A stretch of 20,895 bases of DNA from CAYVTZ01 sp964454685 (GTDB taxonomy: Bacteria; Bacillota; Clostridia; Christensenellales; Christensenellaceae). Each line of letters begins with the position of its first letter. The stretch's first letter is position 1. The stretch spans positions 1 through 20,895 of the forward strand of contig CAYVTZ010000046.1 in NCBI GenBank assembly GCA_964454685.1. The letters are read 5' to 3'. Positions 1 through 5,569 of the stretch are shown here, piece by piece. Below the pieces are notes generated by a model. It had not been told where the DNA came from, made no database searches, and saw only the letters and a list, made by a program, of their open reading frames with translations. The position numbers and the translations under genes were made by a program.

Positions 1-55
1 GAAGTATCGCAAGGCGCTGCGAACGGCGTGCGAGAAGGTGGCACAGGGGGTGTGA
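1..55 (+). CDS. 3' end of an upstream phage gene (partial)
   Basis: The frame beginning at base 2 is open to a TGA at 53-55 and gives 17 residues ending KVAQGV. It ends 4 bases before the next start, the tight spacing seen throughout the window. Nothing can be said about function from this fragment. The other two forward frames are also open or nearly so at the edge, so frame choice rests on spacing and codon use. Confidence 0.45.
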   Translation, partial: KYRKALRTACEKVAQGV

Positions 56-59
56 AAAG

Positions 60-431
60 ATGAAAAATCAAACGGTGGATATTCGAGGGGAACTTTTTAC
101 GGGGATGGTTGAGGATGTAAACGGGAAGCTGGACGCTGTGCTGCGGGAATTGATGGAAGGTGAATTTATTGGTGGGAAACTTTCACTTGCCATTACGGTG
201 GAGTTGGAAGAGCAGGAGCGAGCCGTGAATGTGGGTGAGGCCGGAGAGGTGAGAGAGCGGATTGATTTCGTGCCAAAGCTGGAATATGAATGTCGTGCGA
301 TTTTAAAAAAAGAGGAGAAGAGCAAAGAAAAAATCGACACGGGAACGTGCATTGTGGAACTGGAGGGAGGGCGGCTGGTGCTGCGCGAACTGCAAAAGCA
401 GATGAGTGTGGAGGATATGGAGGAGGTGTGA
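60..431 (+). CDS. Conserved phage protein of unknown function, 123 aa
   Basis: ATG start with a GGGGGTG ribosome binding site overlapping the end of the previous gene. The protein is acidic, with no signal peptide or membrane segment. Residues 5-30 (GELFTGMVEDVNGKL) look helical; residues 38-75 and 95-110 look like beta strands. It resembles small proteins found in replication modules of Clostridia phages that share a G-E-L-F-.-G-M opening and a P-K-L-E-.-.-.-.-A/V stretch (here PKLEYECRAI). I do not know a tested function. It sits directly before a CxxC protein and the Rep gene, so a role in early or replication functions is a position-based guess. Confidence 0.75.
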   Translation: MKNQTVDIRGELFTGMVEDVNGKLDAVLRELMEGEFIGGKLSLAITVELEEQERAVNVGEAGEVRERIDFVPKLEYECRAILKKEEKSKEKIDTGTCIVELEGGRLVLRELQKQMSVEDMEEV

Positions 432-435
432 AGGG

Positions 436-789
436 ATGAAAAAAGAGGCGATCAGGTGCAGGGAGTGCGGGCAGGTGATTCAGTTTAAACGGGATCGGAA
501 CGGCAAGGCGCGGGCGGTGAACCCTGCGGCGGTATACTATGACTCGGAGCCGGGGGGCAACGCGTATGTGATTGACGATGCGGGGCGGATCATGCGGGCG
601 AGCGTGGGCTGGGAGTATGAGCAAGTGCATCGGTCGCAGGACCCTATCTTTGTGGGGTGGGTACTGCACCGGTGTACCTGCAAGGGGGCGGCGCGTCGGG
701 TACCGGAACGGGTGGAGCGGTCGACCAAGCGGGAAACCACACCGCAACGGAGCAGCAGGCAGGTTTCGATATACGAACGTAATATATAG
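436..789 (+). CDS. Small Cys-containing (zinc-ribbon-like) phage protein, 117 aa
   Basis: The ATG at 436 is chosen over an in-frame ATG at 406 because GGAGGTG lies 8-14 bases ahead of it and the gene then starts just after the previous stop. The protein opens with CRECGQ (C7, C10) and has a second cluster HRCTC near residues 80-84, compatible with one structural zinc site. The core between them (KARAVNPAAVYY, GNAYVIDDAGRIM, IFVGWVLHRC) matches a recurring small-protein type in Firmicutes phages whose zinc ligands flank a beta-rich core. The last 30 residues are basic and probably disordered. Function is unknown; nucleic-acid binding is plausible. Confidence 0.72.
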   Translation: MKKEAIRCRECGQVIQFKRDRNGKARAVNPAAVYYDSEPGGNAYVIDDAGRIMRASVGWEYEQVHRSQDPIFVGWVLHRCTCKGAARRVPERVERSTKRETTPQRSSRQVSIYERNI

Positions 790-801
790 GAAGAAATATT
801 C

Positions 802-840
802 AAGCCAGTAGTAATTTAGTCCGGGCGCCGCTACTGGCTT
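802..840. repeat. Perfect 10-bp inverted repeat (hairpin) upstream of the Rep gene
   Basis: AAGCCAGTAG (802-811) is exactly complementary to CTACTGGCTT (831-840), with a 19-base loop that itself contains the palindrome GGCGCC. There is no T tract after the right arm, so an intrinsic terminator is less likely. It lies 65 bases upstream of a HUH endonuclease gene. Such enzymes nick single strands at or in hairpins, so this is a candidate double-strand origin or Rep binding site. A leader RNA structure controlling Rep translation is the alternative. Confidence 0.55.
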
Positions 841-905
841 TGGCGTTGGGCGAACATGCGGACTGGTGAGCTTGGTCACACAATTATTATTAGGAACGGT
901 GCATT

Positions 906-1772
906 ATGCCTTGGTATCAGAAAAAAATAATCAGCGGCGATTTTGTGGAAGTGGAAACCTATCATGCGCGGCGGGGATCCGAATTGCGTATTCCGAGATC
1001 GGAAAACAAGCAATCCACGGACGCGGAACAGGCGAAGCGAAACTGGATGAACTCATACAAGCATTTTCGCCGGAAGGTGCACGCGAACTTTGGCAGGGAT
1101 GATTTGTTTGTGACATTTGATTTTCGTGATGAGGTGGATTTTGAGAATGCGGTTCGGCTGTTTAAAAATTTTTTGCAGCGGCTAAGACGCTGGCGCGGCA
1201 ATCGTGGACTGGGGAGCTTGCGCTACATGGGCGCGGTGGTGGATGAACAGCGGGGGGCGCGGGTGAGGACGCACATCCATGTTGCGATATCCGGCATGAG
1301 TATGGACACGCTGGCGGCGATGTGGACATGTGGCAATGCGGCACTTGAGCATTTCGACGTGGCAAAAGATTATACAAGACTGACAGCATACATTGAGAAT
1401 CAGACAAAAAAGAGGGATGGACACAAGCGCTGGATGCAATCACGAAACCTTGTGAACCCGATTGTAGAGCGTAAGCAGATTACTCGGTCAATGGCGGAGC
1501 GGATTCTTTCGACGCCCAAAGGCTGCAAGCAGATTGAACAGCGTGTGGACGTGAACGAAAACGGGAGATATCAATACTTGAGCTACTGCATTTTAGGGAT
1601 GACGGCGGAGGATGTGCGCAGGAAAATGCGGCGGTTGCAGAGGAGACAGGCCAAGTTGCGCGCGAGACATGAGCAGCCCAAACGTGCGGGTGCGCACGCG
1701 CGCGAACATTATATGAGCAATGAGCAAATGAGCAGTTGGGAGGAGAGAGCGGATGTTTATGTCAGAAAGTGA
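906..1772 (+). CDS. HUH-superfamily rolling-circle-type replication endonuclease (Rep_ORF2/G2P-like), 288 aa
   Basis: Seen in the sequence: motif I LFVTFDF (67-73); the metal-binding HUH motif HIH at 123-125 inside RTHIHVAISG; and a motif III candidate with Tyr156 and Tyr162 (DYTRLTAYIENQTKK). A following SRNLVNPIVERK block (179-190) is also common in Firmicutes Rep proteins of this type. Family knowledge: such proteins nick one strand at an origin through a 5'-phosphotyrosine link and start rolling-circle replication. The tail from about 235 is strongly basic (RRKMRRLQRRQAKLRARHEQPKR), suiting DNA contact. The start has AGGA ten bases upstream, a weak site. The gene overlaps the next by 20 bases, so the two are probably translated together. 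Rolling-circle replication by a tailed phage has a precedent in P2 gpA. Confidence 0.8.
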   Translation: MPWYQKKIISGDFVEVETYHARRGSELRIPRSENKQSTDAEQAKRNWMNSYKHFRRKVHANFGRDDLFVTFDFRDEVDFENAVRLFKNFLQRLRRWRGNRGLGSLRYMGAVVDEQRGARVRTHIHVAISGMSMDTLAAMWTCGNAALEHFDVAKDYTRLTAYIENQTKKRDGHKRWMQSRNLVNPIVERKQITRSMAERILSTPKGCKQIEQRVDVNENGRYQYLSYCILGMTAEDVRRKMRRLQRRQAKLRARHEQPKRAGAHAREHYMSNEQMSSWEERADVYVRK

Positions 1773-2523
1773 GATCCGGGACAGCTACCGAAATGCGCAG
1801 AACAAAAAGGCGCAGGTGAGCATTTTGGCGGAGCTGAACGCGTGCCGCGTGAGTGAGATTCAGACGGTGTTGCGGGATGCGGGGTTGCTGGAGACAAAAG
1901 AGGCACGCAGGGAAAAGAAGGAACAGGCGGCTGAGGTGGAGCAGAGGGAGCAGGAAGCGGTGCCAATGGCACCACAACCTTCGAGGATACCGCGGCGCGA
2001 ATACATGAACAAGGTGACAAACGCGGAAGCGGAGAAAAAGAAGGTGAGCCGACTGGAAAAAGAGGACATGAAACTGCGGGAGCGGATGTACCGCGAGGGG
2101 GCGAGCGATGAACGCATAGCGGTTGCGCTGGGGTGCGAAGCGTCGGCAGTGGCGAAATGGCGGAGCAACAACCGCCTGCCTAAAAACGGAGCGCGAAAGA
2201 AGCGCGGGCATGAGGACACGGATGCGTTGATCACGGAGGCGATTGCGCAAATTACGGCAGAGCAGAGGGGGATTGTGCAGCCCCCAAAAGCGGCCGTGGT
2301 GAATGCGGATTTTGATGCGGCGGTGGATGAACTGATTGCGGAAGCCAAAAAATGCGAAAAAGAGGACGCAGCCAAGCGACCGCCGTTGGGATTGACGCCA
2401 AGGCATTTGTGGCAGGAGCAGCGGCGCGATGATGTCAAGGGAGCGATTGCAAGATATCTGAATGAGGGGCGAGCCTTTCCGCTCGAATGGGTGGAAGAAT
2501 GGAACGAGATGGTGGGAGGGTGA
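1753..2523 (+). CDS. Putative DNA-binding phage protein with helix-turn-helix, 256 aa
   Basis: ATG at 1753 follows GGGAGGAG at a spacing of 7; an ATG two codons later is an alternative. Three parts are visible. Residues 8-45 form a compact helical N-terminal segment (SYRNAQNKKAQVSILAELNA). Residues 50-105 are charged, Glu/Lys-rich and probably coiled coil. Residues 108-143 form a helix-turn-helix (EGASDERIAVALGCEASAVAKWR) of the kind found in recombinase or resolvase tails and small regulators. The C-terminus (212-254, GLTPRHLWQEQR to FPLEWVEEWNEMV) is a short module recurring at the ends of Clostridia phage proteins. I infer sequence-specific DNA binding, perhaps in replication or regulation. 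The partner and site are unknown. It ends just before a terminator. Confidence 0.75.
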   Translation: MFMSESEIRDSYRNAQNKKAQVSILAELNACRVSEIQTVLRDAGLLETKEARREKKEQAAEVEQREQEAVPMAPQPSRIPRREYMNKVTNAEAEKKKVSRLEKEDMKLRERMYREGASDERIAVALGCEASAVAKWRSNNRLPKNGARKKRGHEDTDALITEAIAQITAEQRGIVQPPKAAVVNADFDAAVDELIAEAKKCEKEDAAKRPPLGLTPRHLWQEQRRDDVKGAIARYLNEGRAFPLEWVEEWNEMVGG

Positions 2524-2526
2524 ATC

Positions 2527-2565
2527 ATGGGGCGGCCGTGAGGGCGCCCCATCACCTTTGCTTTT
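2527..2565 (+). terminator. Candidate transcription terminator between convergent genes
   Basis: ATGGGGCG (2527-2534) pairs exactly with CGCCCCAT (2545-2552) around a 10-base loop, then comes CACCTTTGCTTTT. It starts 4 bases after the stop of the 1753-2523 gene and faces the end of the leftward gene 2576-2794, a natural place for a shared terminator. The T stretch is interrupted, so efficiency is uncertain. Confidence 0.6.
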
Positions 2566-2575
2566 GTGAAGAAGC

Positions 2576-2794
2576 TTAAAGCCCCAAAACGAGGATGCCG
2601 ACTAACATGAAAACGCATAGTGATGCGAATGCAATGAATCCAATGATTCCCATAACACGCGTGGCGCGATAGCGCTTTTGGGGCATGGGGAATGCTTGCT
2701 TATTATGAGTGAGCCCATAAAAGAAATCCGGCCAACGCGCCATGATAAAGAAAAGAACTGTAATGGGGATTAAGAAGATGAATACAAGTGCCAT
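2576..2794 (-). CDS. Small two-TM membrane protein, DUF6199-like, 72 aa
   Basis: This is the only convincing leftward gene. Its ATG (complement of 2792-2794) is preceded on its own strand by GGAGG seven bases away and by a promoter at 2817-2845. The protein has a hydrophobic N-terminal helix (residues 2-18, ALVFIFLIPITVLFFIM). A short polar link with WPDFFYGLTHNKQ and KRYRATR leads to a second helix (47-70). The W-P-.-.-F-.-.-L-T followed by R-.-.-R-.-.-G-I-.-.-F pattern fits DUF6199-type small membrane proteins. No function is established for that family that I know of. Opposite orientation and a private promoter inside a phage suggest a gene expressed in the lysogen (a moron). Confidence 0.78.
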   Translation of the reverse strand: MALVFIFLIPITVLFFIMARWPDFFYGLTHNKQAFPMPQKRYRATRVMGIIGFIAFASLCVFMLVGILVLGL

Positions 2795-2816
2795 AACAAT
2801 ACCTCCATTTTTGGGC

Positions 2817-2845
2817 ATTATACCACAAGGAAGATCAGATGAAAA
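2817..2845 (-). promoter_or_regulatory. Sigma-70-type promoter for the leftward DUF6199-like gene
   Basis: On the minus strand the -10 is a perfect TATAAT (2817-2822). The -35 is TTTTCA (2840-2845, 4 of 6 consensus bases), with a 17-bp spacer. A transcript would start about 10 bases later and give a short leader before the GGAGG and ATG of the 2576-2794 gene. Confidence 0.65.
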
Positions 2846-2916
2846 TAAAAAAATGCCATGCAGCAATATTCTTTGTGCAAAACGTGATAAAAATAAAAGA
2901 GCAGCCGTAGCCGCCC

Positions 2917-2940
2917 TAATAATCCTTGGTAAGATTATTA
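2917..2940. repeat. Palindrome TAATAATC-N8-GATTATTA, operator candidate
   Basis: Two perfect 8-base arms (2917-2924 and 2933-2940) flank CTTGGTAA in the 166-bp gap between divergent genes. It ends 6 bases before the ribosome binding site of the regulator gene at 2961. The near-symmetric centre suits a dimeric DNA-binding protein, so repressor binding or autoregulation is the inferred role. An mRNA leader hairpin is the alternative. Confidence 0.4.
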
Positions 2941-2960
2941 TAGCACGGGAGGACACAGGA

Positions 2961-3395
2961 TTGCAAGAGAGTATATTGCGGCGGTATGGTGAGTTGTACC
3001 GGGGGGTTCGGCGGCAAAAACAGCAGATACAGGATATCATCGTGGAGAAGTACGATTTTGCACGCAGCCTTTTGTACGCACCGGAAATCACAGGGATGCC
3101 GCGCGGCGACTCTGGCGTGCCGGGCGATCCGGTGTATGCTGCGGTACTGAGGATGATGGAGCTGTTTGACAGGCGCATTGCAACAGCACAAAATGTGTTG
3201 CAGGGGCTATACGATGAGTTTGATGCATTGGAGCGACGGTTGAGCGAGGTAGGGCTTTCAGACGTGGAATGGCGATTTGTGCGGCTGCGGTATTGCGAGG
3301 GGTTGACTTATGCGCAGATCGCAGTAAGATTAAATTATAGTGAGAGTAGGTGCAAAAAAATTGGAGCAAGCATTGGTCGATTGAAGAGCAACTAA
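2961..3395 (+). CDS. ArpU/sigma-region-4-like late gene regulator, 144 aa
   Basis: The frame is open far upstream, but the upstream part lies over the antisense leftward gene and the divergent promoter and reads as noise. A TTG at 2961 has GGGAGGA seven bases before it and begins the recognisable protein (LQESILRRYGELYRGVRR). Residues 1-60 are helical with a YDFARSLLY segment. Residues 95-144 (LSDVEWRFVRLRYCEGLTYAQIAVRLNYSESRCKK) form a sigma-70 region 4-like helix-turn-helix. This architecture is that of ArpU/RinA/DUF1492-type regulators. They sit just before terminase genes in Gram-positive phages and switch on late transcription. Its likely target is the AT-rich promoter region at 4213-4271. 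The family call is firm; direct control is inferred. Confidence 0.75.
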   Translation: MQESILRRYGELYRGVRRQKQQIQDIIVEKYDFARSLLYAPEITGMPRGDSGVPGDPVYAAVLRMMELFDRRIATAQNVLQGLYDEFDALERRLSEVGLSDVEWRFVRLRYCEGLTYAQIAVRLNYSESRCKKIGASIGRLKSN

Positions 3396-3408
3396 GGAGC
3401 GTATTTGT

Positions 3409-4203
3409 GTGAAAAAAAATAGGGATTATTTTGTAAAAGTTAAAAAGCTGGTTAATGCTATTTTTGTATCATCGTATCTTGTGCTTTTTACATGGGGAAT
3501 TATTGAATTGTTCAAAATTGGTGATGAAGCGGGGCTTTTTATAACGTTGTTCATGATTCTTGATGTAGCAACCTTTTGGGTATTGATTCGTATCCTAAAG
3601 GGCGAAAAAACGCCAGGAACATTGTGGTTCGTTGCCGTAGGAGTCATGGCTATTCCATTTGTTGGGAATGCAATTTTGACAGCGATGGGATATGCGGTAA
3701 ATCCTGTAGAGCAATACAAAGTAATGTTGCCGTATGCAGCAACGACTTTCCTGGGATGTGTTGCGTTTTGGCAGAATGATCGGTTGTCAAAGATTAACGA
3801 AGAAATGCGAGAGAAGGAGGATTTGCGTGAGCGGGCGCTACCATATATTGAATACCTTATGGTACACAGGGAGTGTGCGCATTTTGCTATTGGGAATTTG
3901 GGAAAAATGGCAATTCATTTCAAATGCTGGTTGATGGAGGATTCTCATAGCATCAAAATTATCATGTCGGGAGATGTAAAAATTGATTGCATAGAGAAAG
4001 ATTTTTTTATGCGAACAGGAGAAGAGCAGCCGCGGCTTGTTTTTAGGATTGATAGAAAAGAGGGGGATGAGGGCAAAGAAATCTTAGTTTGTTTTTCGTT
4101 TGAGAACATACGGGGAGATTGTTTTAAAGGTGAACTCGCGTTGAAAAACTTGGTGGAAAGAGAGAAAAAACTGCTTAGGGGCACAAAAGTTGCGCGTCCA
4201 TAA
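3409..4203 (+). CDS. Four-TM membrane protein with cytosolic C-terminal domain, unknown function, 264 aa
   Basis: GTG start with AAGGAG nine bases upstream, 13 bases after the regulator stop. Four hydrophobic segments are visible at about residues 14-35, 41-62, 72-94 and 104-121. A charged, probably coiled-coil stretch (122-145) follows, then a beta-looking domain (about 146-255) containing IGNLGKMAIHF. That motif recalls the 'N-.-G-.-.-A' strand of membrane-anchored beta-sandwich domains in bacterial proteins of unknown function. Base composition is visibly more AT-rich than the structural genes, suggesting separate acquisition. It sits between the late regulator and the late promoter, a common place for lysogenic conversion, superinfection exclusion or defence genes. 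No such activity can be assigned from sequence alone. Confidence 0.7.
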   Translation: MKKNRDYFVKVKKLVNAIFVSSYLVLFTWGIIELFKIGDEAGLFITLFMILDVATFWVLIRILKGEKTPGTLWFVAVGVMAIPFVGNAILTAMGYAVNPVEQYKVMLPYAATTFLGCVAFWQNDRLSKINEEMREKEDLRERALPYIEYLMVHRECAHFAIGNLGKMAIHFKCWLMEDSHSIKIIMSGDVKIDCIEKDFFMRTGEEQPRLVFRIDRKEGDEGKEILVCFSFENIRGDCFKGELALKNLVEREKKLLRGTKVARP

Positions 4204-4212
4204 GTTGTACGA

Positions 4213-4271
4213 TTATTATACCTTTATTGTCCTTTTATTATACTGTCGTTATACTAAGTTTCTGCTACAAT
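4213..4271 (+). promoter_or_regulatory. Candidate late promoter with phased TTATAC repeats
   Basis: TTGTCC (4227-4232) and TATACT (4250-4255) are separated by exactly 17 bp and match 4/6 and 5/6 of the sigma-70 consensus. A second -10 TACAAT lies at 4266-4271 without a good -35. TTATAC occurs at 4216-4221, 4238-4243 and 4249-4254, spaced 22 and 11 bp, that is on one helix face. The first two copies share the longer TTATTATAC. This looks like an activator-responsive promoter for the rightward packaging and structural operon. The regulator encoded at 2961 is the natural candidate to bind it. Confidence 0.5.
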
Positions 4272-4299
4272 GCTAACATAGGGAAAATATAAAGAGGGT

Positions 4300-4333
4300 A
4301 AGGAGCCGCGAGCAATCGGGCTCTTTTTGTTTT
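4300..4333 (+). terminator. Intrinsic terminator or attenuator ahead of the late operon
   Basis: AAGGAGCC (4300-4307) pairs with GGCTCTTT (4319-4326), with one G-U wobble and an 11-base loop, and runs into TTTTTGTTTT. It lies about 40 bases downstream of the predicted start of the 4227-4255 promoter and 10 bases before the first late gene. It can therefore end transcription of the membrane protein gene, act as an attenuator of the late promoter, or do both. Confidence 0.65.
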
Positions 4334-4343
4334 GGGATGAATG

Positions 4344-4472
4344 ATGAGTGAGAAGGACAAGACGGTTATATTATTCCGGCGGACACCAAAGACGTGCAAG
4401 GAGTGTGCGCACTACTGCCCGATTAAGCGGCAGTGCCTTCTGCCGGAGTGCAGATATCCGGGGAAAAGGTGA
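4344..4472 (+). CDS. Cys-rich miniprotein, 42 aa
   Basis: A short open frame that starts at one of two adjacent ATGs (4341 or 4344) and overlaps nothing. Five cysteines (C18, C21, C25, C31, C36) with H23 occur in CKECAHYCPIKRQCLLPEC, a pattern compatible with a small zinc-binding fold. The ribosome binding site is weak (GGGATGA). It ends 5 bases before the next start and is the first gene of the late operon. Function unknown; the regular Cys spacing and tight packing argue that it is real. Confidence 0.55.
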   Translation: MSEKDKTVILFRRTPKTCKECAHYCPIKRQCLLPECRYPGKR

Positions 4473-4477
4473 AAGCT

Positions 4478-4645
4478 ATGACAGATAAGCAGAAGATGAA
4501 GGAATTATCAAAGTGTTTCCGCGACGTTGCGGATGCGATTGACGACGCATTAGAGCGTGAGCAGGCAGGGCAGGAAGTGGATGCGGATGCGCTGGCGGCA
4601 AAGATTTTGGTTGCCATGCTCAAGACGCAGTCGCTTGTTGAGTAA
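4478..4645 (+). CDS. Small helical phage protein, 55 aa
   Basis: ATG at 4478 follows AAAGGTGA and gives a compact protein. An in-frame start further upstream at 4433 would overlap the Cys-rich frame and has no binding site. The protein is almost wholly helical and acidic (SKCFRDVADAIDDALEREQAG, then ADALAAKILVAML). Similar short proteins often precede terminase genes in Clostridia phages. No function is known to me. Confidence 0.6.
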   Translation: MTDKQKMKELSKCFRDVADAIDDALEREQAGQEVDADALAAKILVAMLKTQSLVE

Positions 4646-4659
4646 GCGGGGAGAAGGAC

Positions 4660-5163
4660 ATGCAAATTGAAATGAGGGCAGCGGCAGAGCTGTCACCTTA
4701 CGCCAATAACCCGCGTCATAATGATGCGGCAGTGGCGGCTGTTGCTGCCAGCATTCGGGGTTATGGATTCAAGGTGCCGATTGTGATTGACAATTTAGGC
4801 GTTGTGATCGCGGGACATACGCGGCTCAAGGCTGCACTGCAGCTTGGCTTGGATGAGGTTCCCTGCATCGTCGCGGACGATCTGACACCGGAGCAAGTCA
4901 AGGCATTTCGCATTGCGGATAACAAGGTGGCGGAGCTTGCAGAGTGGGATTTTGAGAAGCTGATCGGCGAGCTGGACGCGCTAAAAGAGGTTGATTTTGA
5001 CCTTGACGCAACCGGCTTTTCCTTTGCGGAGCGGGAGATCGTCATGGACAGAAACGGGGTAAGCACGGGTAAGGCCAAGGTAATGAAGAAACGCACACCG
5101 CCCAGCTTGTCGACGATTCACACAATCCGCAAGTTGATTCAGAGCGGGGACTGGGAGGAATAG
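4660..5163 (+). CDS. ParB/sulfiredoxin-like N-terminal domain protein, 167 aa
   Basis: The ATG follows GGGGAGAAGG. The ParB-like fold is clear: LSPYANNPRHND (11-22), then RGYGFKVPIVIDNLGVVIAGHTRLKAA (33-59) with the GHTR box at 52-55. The motif VPCIVADDLTPEQVKAFRIADNKV (67-90) follows. In phages this domain is often the N-terminal half of an adenine-specific DNA methylase. Here it is followed only by about 60 polar residues, with no DPPY/NPPY methylase motif. It may bind DNA near the packaging site or be the remnant of such a fusion. Recent work shows that ParB-type domains bind and hydrolyse CTP, but whether this one does cannot be judged. It ends 2 bases before the HNH gene. Confidence 0.8.
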   Translation: MQIEMRAAAELSPYANNPRHNDAAVAAVAASIRGYGFKVPIVIDNLGVVIAGHTRLKAALQLGLDEVPCIVADDLTPEQVKAFRIADNKVAELAEWDFEKLIGELDALKEVDFDLDATGFSFAEREIVMDRNGVSTGKAKVMKKRTPPSLSTIHTIRKLIQSGDWEE

Positions 5164-5165
5164 AT

Positions 5166-5483
5166 ATGGCGGCAATATGGGCGCGACATTTCTATGCCGG
5201 GAATATATGGCGCAAGTGCCGGGGGACATACATTGATCGCAGGATGGCGATAGACGGTGGACTGTGCGAAGTGTGTCATGATCGGCTGGGTGTGATCGTG
5301 CATCATAAGGTGCGGCTGACGCAGAGCAACATCGAAGATCCGGCAATCTCGCTCAACCACGATCTGCTCAAGCTTGAGTGCACCGAATGCCACAACAAGG
5401 AGTTGGGAGATCGAAACTTGGTTGCGTTCGATGATGATGGGCAACCGATTCCGATAGACGCTACCCCCCCCTATGCAATATAG
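5166..5483 (+). CDS. HNH endonuclease (packaging-associated), 105 aa
   Basis: ATG with GGGAGGAA upstream, 2 bases after the previous stop. The HNH fold is complete: zinc ligands C34-E-V-C37 and C72-T-E-C75, catalytic HH at 46-47 (VIVHHKVRL), N64 and H65 in SLNHDLLKLEC, and HN at 76-77. The opening FYAGNIWRKCRGTYI is typical of phage HNH proteins encoded next to terminases. In HK97-type phages such nucleases work with the terminase in DNA cleavage for packaging. The gene ends in a run of eight Cs (5464-5471) ten bases before its stop, discussed separately. Confidence 0.88.
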   Translation: MAAIWARHFYAGNIWRKCRGTYIDRRMAIDGGLCEVCHDRLGVIVHHKVRLTQSNIEDPAISLNHDLLKLECTECHNKELGDRNLVAFDDDGQPIPIDATPPYAI

Positions 5484-5555
5484 GCGCGTTGGGATGTGCA
5501 AAACCGATGAGGCAGGTAGAGAGAATACGCGGGGAGTTTCGCATAACCCCCCCCC
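5464..5555. repeat. Two poly-C tracts (C8 at 5464-5471, C9 at 5547-5555)
   Basis: Both tracts encode Thr-Pro-Pro in context (ACC CCC CCC). The first is in the HNH frame and the second in the terminase frame. Runs this long are rare here and are slip-prone for replication, sequencing and ribosomes. A -1 slip on C_CCC_CCC in the HNH gene enters the open terminase frame. No clear stimulatory hairpin follows. Confidence 0.5.
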
Positions 5556-5569
5556 TACTTTTGGGCGAT

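Noticed and set aside
193..879. 228-codon minus-strand open frame across the first genes
   Set aside because: It runs opposite two plus-strand genes with good starts, and its Pro/Arg/His-rich content is typical of antisense reading.
866..1102. 78-codon plus-strand frame overlapping the Rep start
   Set aside because: It is in another frame of the Rep gene and shows no recognisable protein; the HUH frame explains the region.
1860..2618. 252-codon minus-strand open frame
   Set aside because: It is antisense to the helix-turn-helix gene and crosses the convergent terminator; composition is low-complexity Ser/Ala.
2742..2960. Upstream 73-codon extension of the late regulator frame
   Set aside because: It overlaps the leftward gene and its promoter and lacks a binding site. 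The TTG at 2961 with GGGAGGA at ideal spacing marks the true start.
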